64,000 bases of DNA. Origin: Symsagittifera roscoffensis. Lineage: Eukaryota > Xenacoelomorpha > Acoela > Convolutidae. Positions within the stretch are counted from its first letter, which is position 1. Each line of letters starts with the position of its first letter. The position numbers and the translations under genes were made by a program. The notes beneath the pieces are model-generated. The model had not been told where the DNA came from. It did no database searches and worked only from the letters and a program-made list of their open reading frames with translations. Where the stretch lies: contig NC_087065.1 of the NCBI RefSeq assembly GCF_963678635.1, positions 23,515,254-23,579,253 of the forward strand. The letters run 5' to 3'. This document shows, one piece after another, positions 14,201 through 26,200 of this stretch.

Positions 14201-17200
14201 CAATGTCCAAAATTGCTTGTGGCTTAGATAAAATGAATTGGGAAGAAGTTTCCAAAATCATTGTCGATGTATTCCAACATTCTGGAATTACTATATTTGT
14301 CTATGTTTCAGGACAAGAAATCAAGGACATACCTGCCCTTGAAGTGTTTGATACAGAGAATGTATCAGAAATATTTGAAAAAATTGGTTCAGATATAGTC
14401 AAAGTATGCAAAAATGAAAACGAAATAGCAACCGACTTTTCTAATGGTGCAAAGAACCTTTGCAGGCCTCCCTTGAAAGAACAATTTAAAAAGTACCGAA
14501 ACAAAGAACATAATGATCGGCTAATTGCCTTTCTAGTCAACGAAACGTTTACCCAATACTCCTCAATTGATAAGGACAATAGTAGTACTTTGGAAAAAAT
14601 CGAAACTACTATTAAATTCTTATCTGACTTCGATTTCACCCAAAGTGATATATCGGATGATGAATTTGCAGATCTAATTCAAATGCTGATAGAGGATCAA
14701 GATGTTTATTCTCATCACAAATATGATATTGGAAAAACAAAACATAAATTCCATATACCACTCAAAAAGGACGCAAGGTTCAAAAAACAACGACCGAGTA
14801 AAATCCCAGTCCATCTAAGAGATAAATTGGACAAGTTAATGGATGAATTAATCCAAGCAGGCATAGTCAGAGAACTAAATGAAAAAGATGATATGAACTC
14901 ATGGTTCGTAAATCCAGTCATCATTCTTCCAAAAAAAGACTACGTTAAGTTGGTCTTGGATGCTAGGTATCTAAACTCAATCACAGATACTAGCAATTGT
15001 AGTTGGCCATTAGAACCACTACAAGTTCTCATGACCAGAATAAACGGATCATACTTCACAAGTAGTGATCTCTCTTGCGCCTACCATCAAGTACCTCTAA
15101 CAGATGAGGCCCAGAAATTAACAAGCTTTATTGTAGGAGGTAGACAATATACCTACCAAGTTGGTTTCTATGGTTTGAAACCACTTACAAATTTCTTCAG
15201 TAAACTAATGAGATATGCCTTCGGACCCCTCATTACAGAAAAAAAAGCAATTACTTACATAAACGACACTCTGTTACAGAGTCAAAGTAAAAATGAAATG
15301 TTTGACACAATTCGAGAATATCATTCTCTTTTACGGAAGGCCAACTTAAAAGCTGCCCCTGACAAAACCTTTCTCTTCCTAAGAAAAGTTAAATTTTTAG
15401 GCCATGTTGTCTCTAAAGATGGTCTTTCTCCAATCGCTTCACGAATCGATGACATAAAAAAATTGAAATCCCCTGAATCAAAAACAGAAGTTCTAGGAGT
15501 ATTAGGTGTCATGGGATTCTACAGCGCATACATCATCAATTTTCATGTGGACGCAAAATGTCTATATGAACTGGCAAACAGTAGTGATAAGTTTCAATGG
15601 CTACCATGCCATGAAGAAGTTTTTCAAAAACTGAAAGACAAATTCTGTCATGACATTTCAAATGCCATACCTAATGTAAACTACCCATTCCACATTCACG
15701 CCGACTCCTCAAATGTAGGAACCGGGTGTATACTCATCCAAGATTTTCCTGAAGGGAAAAGAATTGTTTCTGCCAATTCTAGAGTCTTTGATAAAGCTGA
15801 GCAGAAAATGTCTACTCAACATCGTGAACTATGTGGAATATAATCTGCTTTGCAAACCTATGAATTCTACATTATAGGTTCACCCTTTCCTCTATACCTA
15901 TATTGCGACCACAGACCTATTCTCTTCTTATGGTCCAGAAAAGGACAACTTTCTCATAGATTTTTCAAATATCAAGTCGTATTGACAAAATTCAACAATT
16001 TGAAAATAATCTATACCCCAGGTTCGAACCTAGCCTTTCTTGAATTATTGAGCCGAAATGTACCCATCGCTGATATCAAAAGATATCAACTAGAACACAA
16101 AACCATTCCAAATAATATAAAGTTCATCCTAGACAATGGAGAACAAATATGTTATTCAGTACTCCACAAGGATGATAACATATTTCAAAACGATTGCTAT
16201 CCAGTCATTGCTCAAGTGCAAGGTGGAAAAAAGAAATTAATCAACATAAGTGACAGAGGAGACTTCAGCATTGAAGATGCTCCAGAATATTTTGAAGAAT
16301 CTTGTAGTGCGATTCAGAATATAACAGATTTCTTCCGATTTGGCAAACAAATTAACCAAATCAAACGACCATCTATACCAGATATAACCAATGAAAACAT
16401 TTATGAAGAAATTCCAGATGAAGTATCTGCACTTGATGATCCTTTGGAAAATTCAGAATGGCTTGACTTATATGAAGGCAATGTTGAGAACAACCTTCTC
16501 AACGACCTGGTTAAAGCAAAAAATGATTTTGCAACCAAAACAAGATCTTTGAGGTTAATTGAACCCCTAAGTCTCCAATCTGAAGAGAATAAATCAGATT
16601 CACTTGAACTGATAGCAAAAATGACCGACTTTGCTAAAGAAGCAAATTTAGACGTTGAAACAATTATGCAAGAGCAGTGTAACGATACTGTAATCATAGA
16701 TATCAAAAATTGCATAAAGCAAAACGAAAAGCCAGAAAGAAACAAAAAAAATCCTTATCGTGAAGAAAAAGGATTAAAAGCCTATATCAGGCAGTTTGAA
16801 TTATTATTCATTGAAGACCAACATGATCTTCTATGTATTAATGAATATAATGATGACTATACTAAGAGTCCAAAAATTTGCTTACCCATCTCCCTAGTGC
16901 TAAATTGCTTTGAGCTAGCTCATAAACATCCTCTTAGCGGTCATCACGGCGAAACAAAAACTTTGGAAATAATCAAAAGATATTTCTATTGGCCCGGACT
17001 CTATAAATGGGTCAAAATGCTTCTTCATGATTGCCTAGAATGTCAGAAAAATAAACCTAAACGAAAAGACCTGAATGAAGCTCCATTACAACAATGGGGA
17101 CAATTAGAAACAATCCCAATGAAAACGATCCACATTGATCATAAAGGTCCACTTAGACCATCAAGTCACGGCAAAAACTTTTGCTTAGTTGTGATAGATG

Positions 17201-20200
17201 CCTTTTCTAGATATCTTCAAGTATATCCATGCACCCATGCAGACTCTAAGGAAACTATTAAGCTCTTAGAGAAATACATCACAACATTTGGTATTCCGCA
17301 ACAAATTATTCATGATAATGGAAGTGCATTCATGAGTAATGACTTTGCTCATTGGTCCTCTGAATTGGGAATAACCCTGAGGCCAAGAACTACTTACTCG
17401 CCTTGGACTAACGGAAAAGTTGAAGTCCAAAATAAACATTTAACCCAGTACTTTCGACATTTTTTGAGTACCTCAGGCTCAAATTGGTCTGAATTAACAA
17501 ATAAATTTGCTTTTGCACATAACACCGCCATTAATTCAAGTACAGGTTACACTCCATATGAGATTGTCTTTGGCATAAAACCTCAGGTTCCCCTTAGCCT
17601 TAAATTAGGCCTCTACCGCGACCAAAACAAAAGATGTACCTCTGAATTTTGCGCTGGTCTCGAAAATCATGCTCATACCGAGCATAAGTCAAACAATGAG
17701 ACCATAGATGGATTTCTAAAAAATCAAATTTCCGCCGAAATACTAAAAAGGGAAAATGATTTTAAGTTGATTTATAGTAACACCTATACCCATTGCCGCC
17801 GCATCACTAATAAGGCCCACATGTTCCGAAATCAATTTAAATTAGGACGGCCTATAAAAGAAGGCACTAAGGTGTTACTAGAAAATAGATCCAAACCACT
17901 ATTGAAAAGTCAAAAGCTTTTGAATTTGAGATCTGGACCTTTCACCGTGATTGAAAAAATCACGGAAGTAACATACGGAATTCAAAATGATTTCACTAAC
18001 GAAAAAAACATTGTCCACCGCAATCATATTGTTGAATACTTTCCTAAAGAACAACAAATGCCCAAGCTACTACAAGAGTACTCTAGTGATTTATTTTCAA
18101 GTGATTTTTATGATCATATAACAAATCATCAAATCGACTCTTTCAATAAACCTAAACAGGTTGAAAATCTACAATACCAGTTTTGGCCAGTAGTCAACAA
18201 TGGTTATCAGCAAATGACTGATCATACCCCTACAAATGAGGATCAAAATAAAACCATTGTTTATGAACACTCATTAGATTCAGGCAGAGAAACCATGCAT
18301 CTAAGAACTTTGTTCGATGCGACTGCGATTGACCAGAATCTTAGACCTATTCGAAGTTCAACCCCCTATCCTGTTGATAAAACCCCTAATCCTTCAACTA
18401 GTCAATCTAGTAGTTATGGCCACCGCCGCCTACCTAGCCGCAGTATAAGTCCTAATACTAGTCTCGCAAATGACTTTGGCCGCCGCCACCAAAATATAAC
18501 AACACAATATATTAATCCCCGTCCTCCTGATATCCCTCGTTTATCTGAATCATCAGAAAGCTTTACTGATGGAAAAAATATCCCTCATAGCTCTCAGGAA
18601 AGTTTTTATGAGAACACTCGATCCGCACCTGGATCACTTTCTGAATCCAAAAAACCTAAACGGACAAAACGTCCTACAAACTTTTATGGAACTACAATTC
18701 CATCTAGCTTAATTGGCAAATTTAAAAAGAAATAAAAACACTAACCATTTATTTGGCCAAACTAAAAAAATTTTTTAAATTCTTTTTATTGGCCTTTTCT
18801 TTCTTTTTTTTCCTTTTTTTTACTTTATAAATATTTCGTTTGTAATAAAAGCACAAAACACCAAAAATAACATATTAACATAAATTTAAAAATAACTTTT
18901 ATAAATACAAGACTTAATATCTGTGTACGATTTCACTAGTTTGACTGCCGCCATCTTTTTCAAAGAGTTTTCCGCGGCCCTACTCAGGCTCCTCACTGCA
19001 AACTGCAGTGCTGAGTAAGGCCGCCACCAAGCTTGATATATCTCCTCCAACATAATATCCAGCTCTATTTTTCTTCTAAACTCTTCCTCTGCCACTGGCT
19101 TTTTGAAGAATTCTTCTTGGAACTAAAACAAATTTATATAGTATTTCTATGTTGCCATGCGAATTGAATAAAAAATTTTTTTTTTATTACTTTTAAAATT
19201 GGGTGAATTGTAAAACAAACTTACATCCTCCCCAAAGAATAAGGACAAAAAGTCCATTGTTTCTTGTGAAACCACATGGTTTCCACTCCATGGGCTCCGA
19301 AGTTTCTTCGCGAAGCACCTACTTTGTATTGAGCCCAGCTCAAATAGTTCATCGGTATTCAGGACCGGATACTTGAAGACGTAACTCCGGTCCATAAAGA
19401 TCATGAATTCCATGGGCGTTAGATTTGCACCTTTCTCTATTAATCCGTCGTAGATTTCCACCCTTCTCTCGACTTCCTTGTCCTCCAGCAAGGCTTCGTG
19501 TTTAAAATCTAGCTCATCCCGTAAGTTTAAAAACTTCTCCGGGAAGTCCACCAGATTATCTTCGGGATTGATAAAATTCATTCTGGACGATGAAAATTTT
19601 TTTTTTAAAGATAAAATACAGATCGTTCAAACTAAAAGGAAAGCAAACAAATGATGTTGCTTTCAGTCCTCTTTTATGAAGAGATGTTTTTTTTTCATTT
19701 TCCTCCTCCAATAATTAACATCGGCATAAACGAATAAAAAATCATTCCACTGCTAGATCTCAACAAATCAAAACTAAGTGGAAAAACCACGACATTAAAC
19801 CAGAGTGGAAAAAACCACAACATTACAAAACGAATGGCGAAGGAATTACGACTTAAAAAGAGTCACTTCCGAAAGACGCCGAATAACAACGGCCAATCAG
19901 AGCTTAGATTTGCAAAAAAGCAAAAACAGCCTTTAAAAACTAACTGATATACAATTGTTTTCATTCTTGCTCAACTCCACATCTTCCATTCAAAACCTCC
20001 TCTCTCTCCAAAAAATAAATCTGCTGAATTCCTCAACAAAAAATTGAAATCTAACTCAGATTTCCCATCACAAAAAATCCACAAAATGACAAATCCATAT
20101 AGTGAACTAGAAGAAGGTGAACTAATGGACCAAGATCCTGTTCTAACCACTCTCGAGGAAATGCTTAAGGTGAGTACTTTTAAAAATTCTTTTGCCATCA

Positions 20201-23200
20201 TTCACTACCAAAAAATAAATTTGCAAAAAATTTATTTAGTTGGTCTTTTAACTCTAATAATACTTTCGAATCAAACCTCAGCATTTGATCCGAAAGAACA
20301 ATTATATGCAAATACTGCAAATAATCTTCGGGTTGCTCATTATGATTGTCAACTAATGACTTCTAACAAAATGTTCTCTCTAAATAAAGTAGCACCTTGC
20401 AAAGTCCAACCAGAAAATATTAAAGTAGCTCATGCTTATGTTACTCTATATCAGAGACATTATCGCACAAAAGTAAATGCGACAATGTGTCGAATCAAAC
20501 ACCAATCAATGCGTTGGTTCTGCGATTCTTTTGATTCGAGTGGTATCGACGCTCGACAAAATATGATCACTACTGATCTCCATTTATCTGCCGATCAATG
20601 TAAATCGGCCGCCGACAGAGGCTATCTTAACCTAGGCTATGCTAGTATTGGAAATATTCCTTTCAAATTTAATGTTAAAACAGTAACTAATGCCCATGCT
20701 GGCAAAGTTGACGGCAAACATCATAACGAATGTGATGGCCGTTCTTGGATTAAATTGGACACTTTTGAAACTTACATGCAAAATGTAACTCTGACTGTTA
20801 ACCTCAAAGATGGAACAGTCAATAATTGGCAAAACATTCCTTTGCCCTGTCCAGTGTCTACAAATGGATGTGAAACAACATCCTTAGACGCTTTCGCTTA
20901 TACTTGGGAAGAACCCAACAATTGCATTTTCACTGTTTTAAACAGATTTCCGGCTAAAATGATTCAAAACGAAGAATCATACTATATAATTAAAGGCGAT
21001 TCTAGCCCGTCTATTCATTCTACCCATACAAGGGATTCTCAAAAATTTATGCTACAGGTGATGAATAAACCGCAATCTCTTTGTGGTCATCCCAGAATAG
21101 TGTATCCAACTTCATATGATTCACTTTTTATTGCATACACTGACGGTTTCAATATGGATACTGGAATCCAAGTTAAACCAACCCCAGAAACGGGAACTAT
21201 TCATAATGCCGGCCAACCAAATTCTACTTTTCTCACATTAAGTGATGATTCGCCGCCACTCCAATTTTCAAGTCATCAAATTGACTACGAAGCTCATATA
21301 GGAACCAAATTGGACTATATTCTTTTTTATAGCTTCTACATGCTCAGAACGGCCGAGTTAGCCCTTCTGCAAAATCAATGTGAGCTAGAACGCTCCTCAA
21401 TATTAAATACTTTAATGCTTTCACTTGAAAGCCCACGTTTGGCTGGCTATATTCTAACCAAAAACCGATCTATGTTCTTAGAGACCAATGGCAATGTTGC
21501 CTGGCTCTACCATTGTCCGAAATTTTATTCACCTTTGCAATTAATGGATGAATGCTATAATCGCATTCCCATTATGTATAAGGAAAATATTCGATTTGTC
21601 GATCCAATTACGCGACAAACCTTCAGTCGGCAGATCTACAAGACTGCTCCGACAAACATTCAAATCTCTTTCAGCTAGATGTTGATGATGATAAGTCCTG
21701 GATTGAATTAACCCCTCAAATTACAAGGGTTACAGGACCATATCTATTTAAACCAAAAGAGATAATTCAAAAGATTAAGCATTCTTTAGCCTCTAGCCAA
21801 GGCGCTTCAATCTACACTTATGCTCAAATGCAAAAATTCTGGAATATGATTTCCGATAATTCAGAGATGAAAGGAATACTGCAAAAAGTATCCAGGTCCT
21901 TTCTAAATGCTAAAAAAAGTCTTTTCAAGGACTCATACAGCCCACTAGGCTCTTCCCAAACAATATATTTGGACTATCTCATCTCTCCAAACTTTTGGAA
22001 AAATGAATACACCCGTATATTCGGGAAAGTACAATACTATTTAGAAAAATGCGGAATAGTCTTCGCCTCTTTTCTATTTGTGAAATTCATACTAGATTGC
22101 CTAGTATTCATAATAAAAGCTATGCGTATTCACAAAATCACCGGCCGCTCACTACACTTTGGCAAAGTATTGCTTGCCGCTTCATATAATATACTTTTCA
22201 CTTCCATGGTGACCTCAATTTTCACTCAAGATGAGCAAACTGAAAAAATAGAACAAGATTGTGATCAAAAAATACAAGCTCCTCTTTTAGAGGAAATTGA
22301 TAAAATAAACCAGGATCGCATGTATCCTCATATCCAATTAACAAGTTTTGAGAGAAGAACTCCAAACTTGGATCACCCAACAAACCCAGTCTAATAAAAA
22401 ATTCTACTGTTCTAGGATATACCAACTGATTCAACTATGGACGCAACACTTGATGACGACTTGAGAGATTTTGAGGATCTTCTCTCACTTCCGCCACCAA
22501 CCGATCCACTGGACTCGCAGGTTTCAGCACTCACTCAACAACCAACTGTTTCTACTACTACAACACCAACTGCAAAGCCGACCTCAACACGATCCTTCGT
22601 TGAGCCACTACTTCAAACCAATTCAGCTGTCCCAATAACTACAGCATCACAGCCACCACCCCTAAAAATTTCACCCCCTGATTTTAAAATACCCCTGGTT
22701 CCCTCGAATTCCAAAATTTAAAAACGGACCCAGATTGTAAAACCATATAAGATACTAACGGCACATACGCCGGTATCAACTTCTCAATATCCAATGACCA
22801 TTAGGCGACAGCCCTTGCACCCCACTGAATTAAATACTAAATTACATATTCAGTTAGAAAGGGAACGATACAATAATTCTAACAGTAATCCCGGCTTCGA
22901 TATGGATCTCAATTATGCTTTGAATCCATTAATCAATCGTTTTAAATTAGAAGCCTATCACCCTATAAAAAAAATGTATTCCATAACTAATTCCCTTCTT
23001 GAATATCAAAATATCTATGTCCCAGCAAAATATCTGACAGCAAAATTACAAACCCCCCAGTTAGATGACTATACTGAGCAAATTCAGCGCAGTCATATCC
23101 ATGAAACGCATCAAATCCGGGAGCTGAAAAAGCAAATCCACAATTTGAAAACAAAAAATCACCAACTTATAGCCCGGTTGGAAGGAAAATTGTAAAAAAT

Positions 23201-26200
23201 TTATCCTTTTATTTAAACAATTATTCTTTCGCTTTATATAGCTATGTAGTATAGCTATTAATTTCCTTTCTCAACAATTTTGACTTTTATAAAAAACAAA
23301 AAACACAAAAAATACCCCCTTTGTATGAACCAGCCCTCCCCTTATTACGCGTTTGGACAGACTTCACATACTTCAGGAAGAAAAGGAGACTTCGGAAAAA
23401 GAATGTTTAAGGAATAAAACTAACCTTCAAACTTTTGAGAAACAAATAATTTTGATGTATTTTATTTTATAGTTAAATCCCTTGGTTGTGTAAACTCTAT
23501 TTTGATTTATAAATGTAACTGATGTGTTTATATTCATTCAAGCCTGACTCAAAGTATCAGTTGTTCAAAAACATCTGCTACCTGTAATACCAACAAACTA
23601 TTGAACCAACTTTATGAGATTGAAAGAAAAAGCTTCGATCGATCAACAATTACCCCACTATTCAAGTGAAAGTAATAAAAATAAAAGTTTCAGTTTTTTT
23701 TCCTCTCCAAATAGGAGGATGGATATGTTCTGATTTCAAATAGAAACAGAAACATGAATTATTTTATTGCGTTCACAAAATGTGACGCCGCCGCCACCAC
23801 CAAAAGAAATATGTTTTTATTCCCTTGCAAAAGGAAGGGAAATGCTATTGGAATAATTCGTATAACGTTTTAAGCATTGAGAATTGAAACGACTATTCTC
23901 ATTCAAAGCGAATATTAACGATTCCTCTCGTGAAATACGAGCATACGAAACCTTCTTCTCGTAAAATACGAATGTACGAATAGAGAATACGAAGTTAAGA
24001 AGTAACTTCTCATTTGATACGAAAAGTGGCGTGATTTCCCCATCTGAGTATAAATAGAAGCTCAAAACTACGGGAATTCATTCCCAACAATATCTCTTCT
24101 AACACCAACACCACTCTCTTCTACCACCCCAACCAATCTCTAAAATAATATCTACTCTCAGTAAAAATATCTCTAATCTAACCGTAAAAATAGATATTGA
24201 GTCAAAAGGCAACTTGCTGTAAATTCATACTAACTTCTTTTCTAATAAAATATTTCTCAGCGAATTTAAGATTTACTTTCTAAGATAGAAAGTAGAAAGG
24301 ACCCTTTATTCCTAGCAAGCGTTTTGTCCGACGTAAACAGTTTTTGCTAGCGTAATAATATGAGTTTGATACAAATGGGGGTAAATTGGAAAGATTTTTT
24401 GATAGTTTTTTTTGACGTTCATACTTTTTTGACGTTTAGATTTTTGATAGTTTATTGACTTTCAACGCAAGAGTTTTCCAAAAACTTTAGTTTTGTTTTT
24501 GCAGAAACCTGAAATAGTTGAGGTAAATGTTTGGTCTCACACTCCTGGGAAAAGTTCTCATTTATATCAATACTTTTTTTCTTTAACTTCCGATATTACG
24601 AACTTTTACTCTATATTATTAATAATAAAAAATTGTTTCTAAACGATATTTAGTTACAGAGCTATTTATAAAAATTTACAAATACAAATTGGAATCGTAT
24701 GGAAAAATACCATTTAGCCAGCACGGCCCGTTTTCAGGTGTCTCATTAACCGGAAAACAAAATATATACATCAAACTCCTGCTGCTATCGCCCTATAAAT
24801 CAAGCTGCTGCCCTATAAATTTTTCTGTCCTATAAGCCATATTGTGATGCTAACAGAACTCCAGAGGATCTCCTTATGATGCCCAATTTTTGAAATTGCC
24901 GAAGATAATTAGAGAAAAAAACTCTCGCAACTGATTAATTGAAATTAAAAATTTTTTTATTATTGCTTAGTTCGAGTATCACTTTATTTTGGAAAAAAGA
25001 AAGAAGCAAAGAAAAAAATAGTTCATCCAATAGCACGTTAAAGCAGCGATTGGAATAACAAGACTGCTCCTATCAGGGCAAAACACTGATTGTTCAGACT
25101 GCCCCCCCCCCCCCCATTTAATTGGTTTCCAATAGATTTTGTTAAATTAAATATTTGCAAAACTATGAGTTTTAGGATGATAATATCAAAATTTAAGTGT
25201 TAAAATTTGAGTCGTGTATAGAATTATTAAGAGCAATTAGTTGCCTCAATTCAATTTGGAACAATTTTGTAGTCCGGGTCAACTCGCAGATTTAAACTAT
25301 AAAACGAGCAGTTTGATCAGAACCGTGCCAGGTTACTTTAGTGGTGTAGCACCCGGTTGGCCCCATGCTGATCAAGAGATCGATGCCCCAAGAGAGCGAT
25401 ACAATTTGTGAAATTGATCTGAATAAAAAAAACCCACCCCGATAATAAATGTTCCTCCATTTTCTTCGAAAGTTGGAATAAAAAACATAAAGTTAACTTC
25501 AAACAACTTTTTAAATCAAAACATTTGATTACATGAAATTGGTTAGGATAGACTAAAGGCGCCTAAGGAAAGTCCACTCAATAGTCGTTTAACGTGAGTA
25601 AAGTTCCAAAGAGAAACATGGCCAACAGACAGCTGAAAAGGGTAAAAGAATTCAAGGAACTCATACTTTTCTTGAGAGATCACGCCGTTCTTTCTACTTA
25701 AAAACGAAAAATAATAATAAAAAAAGAAACAAATGAAATATGGAGCGCTGATTAGTTTTTTTTGTTAACTTTAATGCAGCCCGAAGCATGCGCACACGCT
25801 AATCTATTGACAATTTTGATGCCGAAATCTAATAAGGTTAATTCAGCATAGCAAAAGATAAATGCATAATGAAGATCTGATAAACGCTACAATTTGAAAA
25901 TTGAATGAATTAGTAGGATCATGTTTTCCACCTTAAGAAGCAAACTTACCGCAAAATCATCCAGCACGCTACCATACTTGCTTTTTTTCTTTTCGTTCGA
26001 AACTTTTTTTAGTTCGGGAGCTTGGCACCATAGCGTTGCTTTAATTCATGGTGTACGAAATGGAATACATACAATGATCCAAAGGATATTCGGCAAATAC
26101 GACGACAGTTTCTAAGACTAAAATTTTTCGGGATTTTTTAATCTCTAAAATTTACATAACGTTTTGATTTTAGGAGCACATGGTTTAAAAGCAAAAAAAA

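Larger units (their letters stand above)
10731..24357 (+). mobile_element. Full-length Ty3/gypsy-type LTR retroelement with env, accessory and antisense genes (13.6 kb)
   Basis: LTRs at 10731-11362 and 23726-24357 (632 bp each, 4 mismatches) bound an internal region of gag, pol, an antisense spliced gene, env and an accessory gene. The 4-bp ATAT duplication is at 10727-10730 and 24358-24361. A primer-binding-site-like TGG... tract follows the 5' LTR and a purine tract precedes the 3' LTR. Domain order PR-RT-RH-IN places it in Ty3/gypsy. The element lies in CFAP65 intron 24, antisense to that gene, so its own antisense ORF is on CFAP65's strand. It carries disabling changes in RT, RNase H, env and the accessory gene and is probably not autonomous. 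Confidence 0.96.

Noticed and set aside
14301-14924. Minus-strand ORFs across pol (14301-14639, 14715-14924, also 15321-15512 and 16401-16745)
   Set aside because: Antisense shadows of RT and linker coding sequence; no splice signals or conserved motifs, unlike the antisense gene at 18886-19581.
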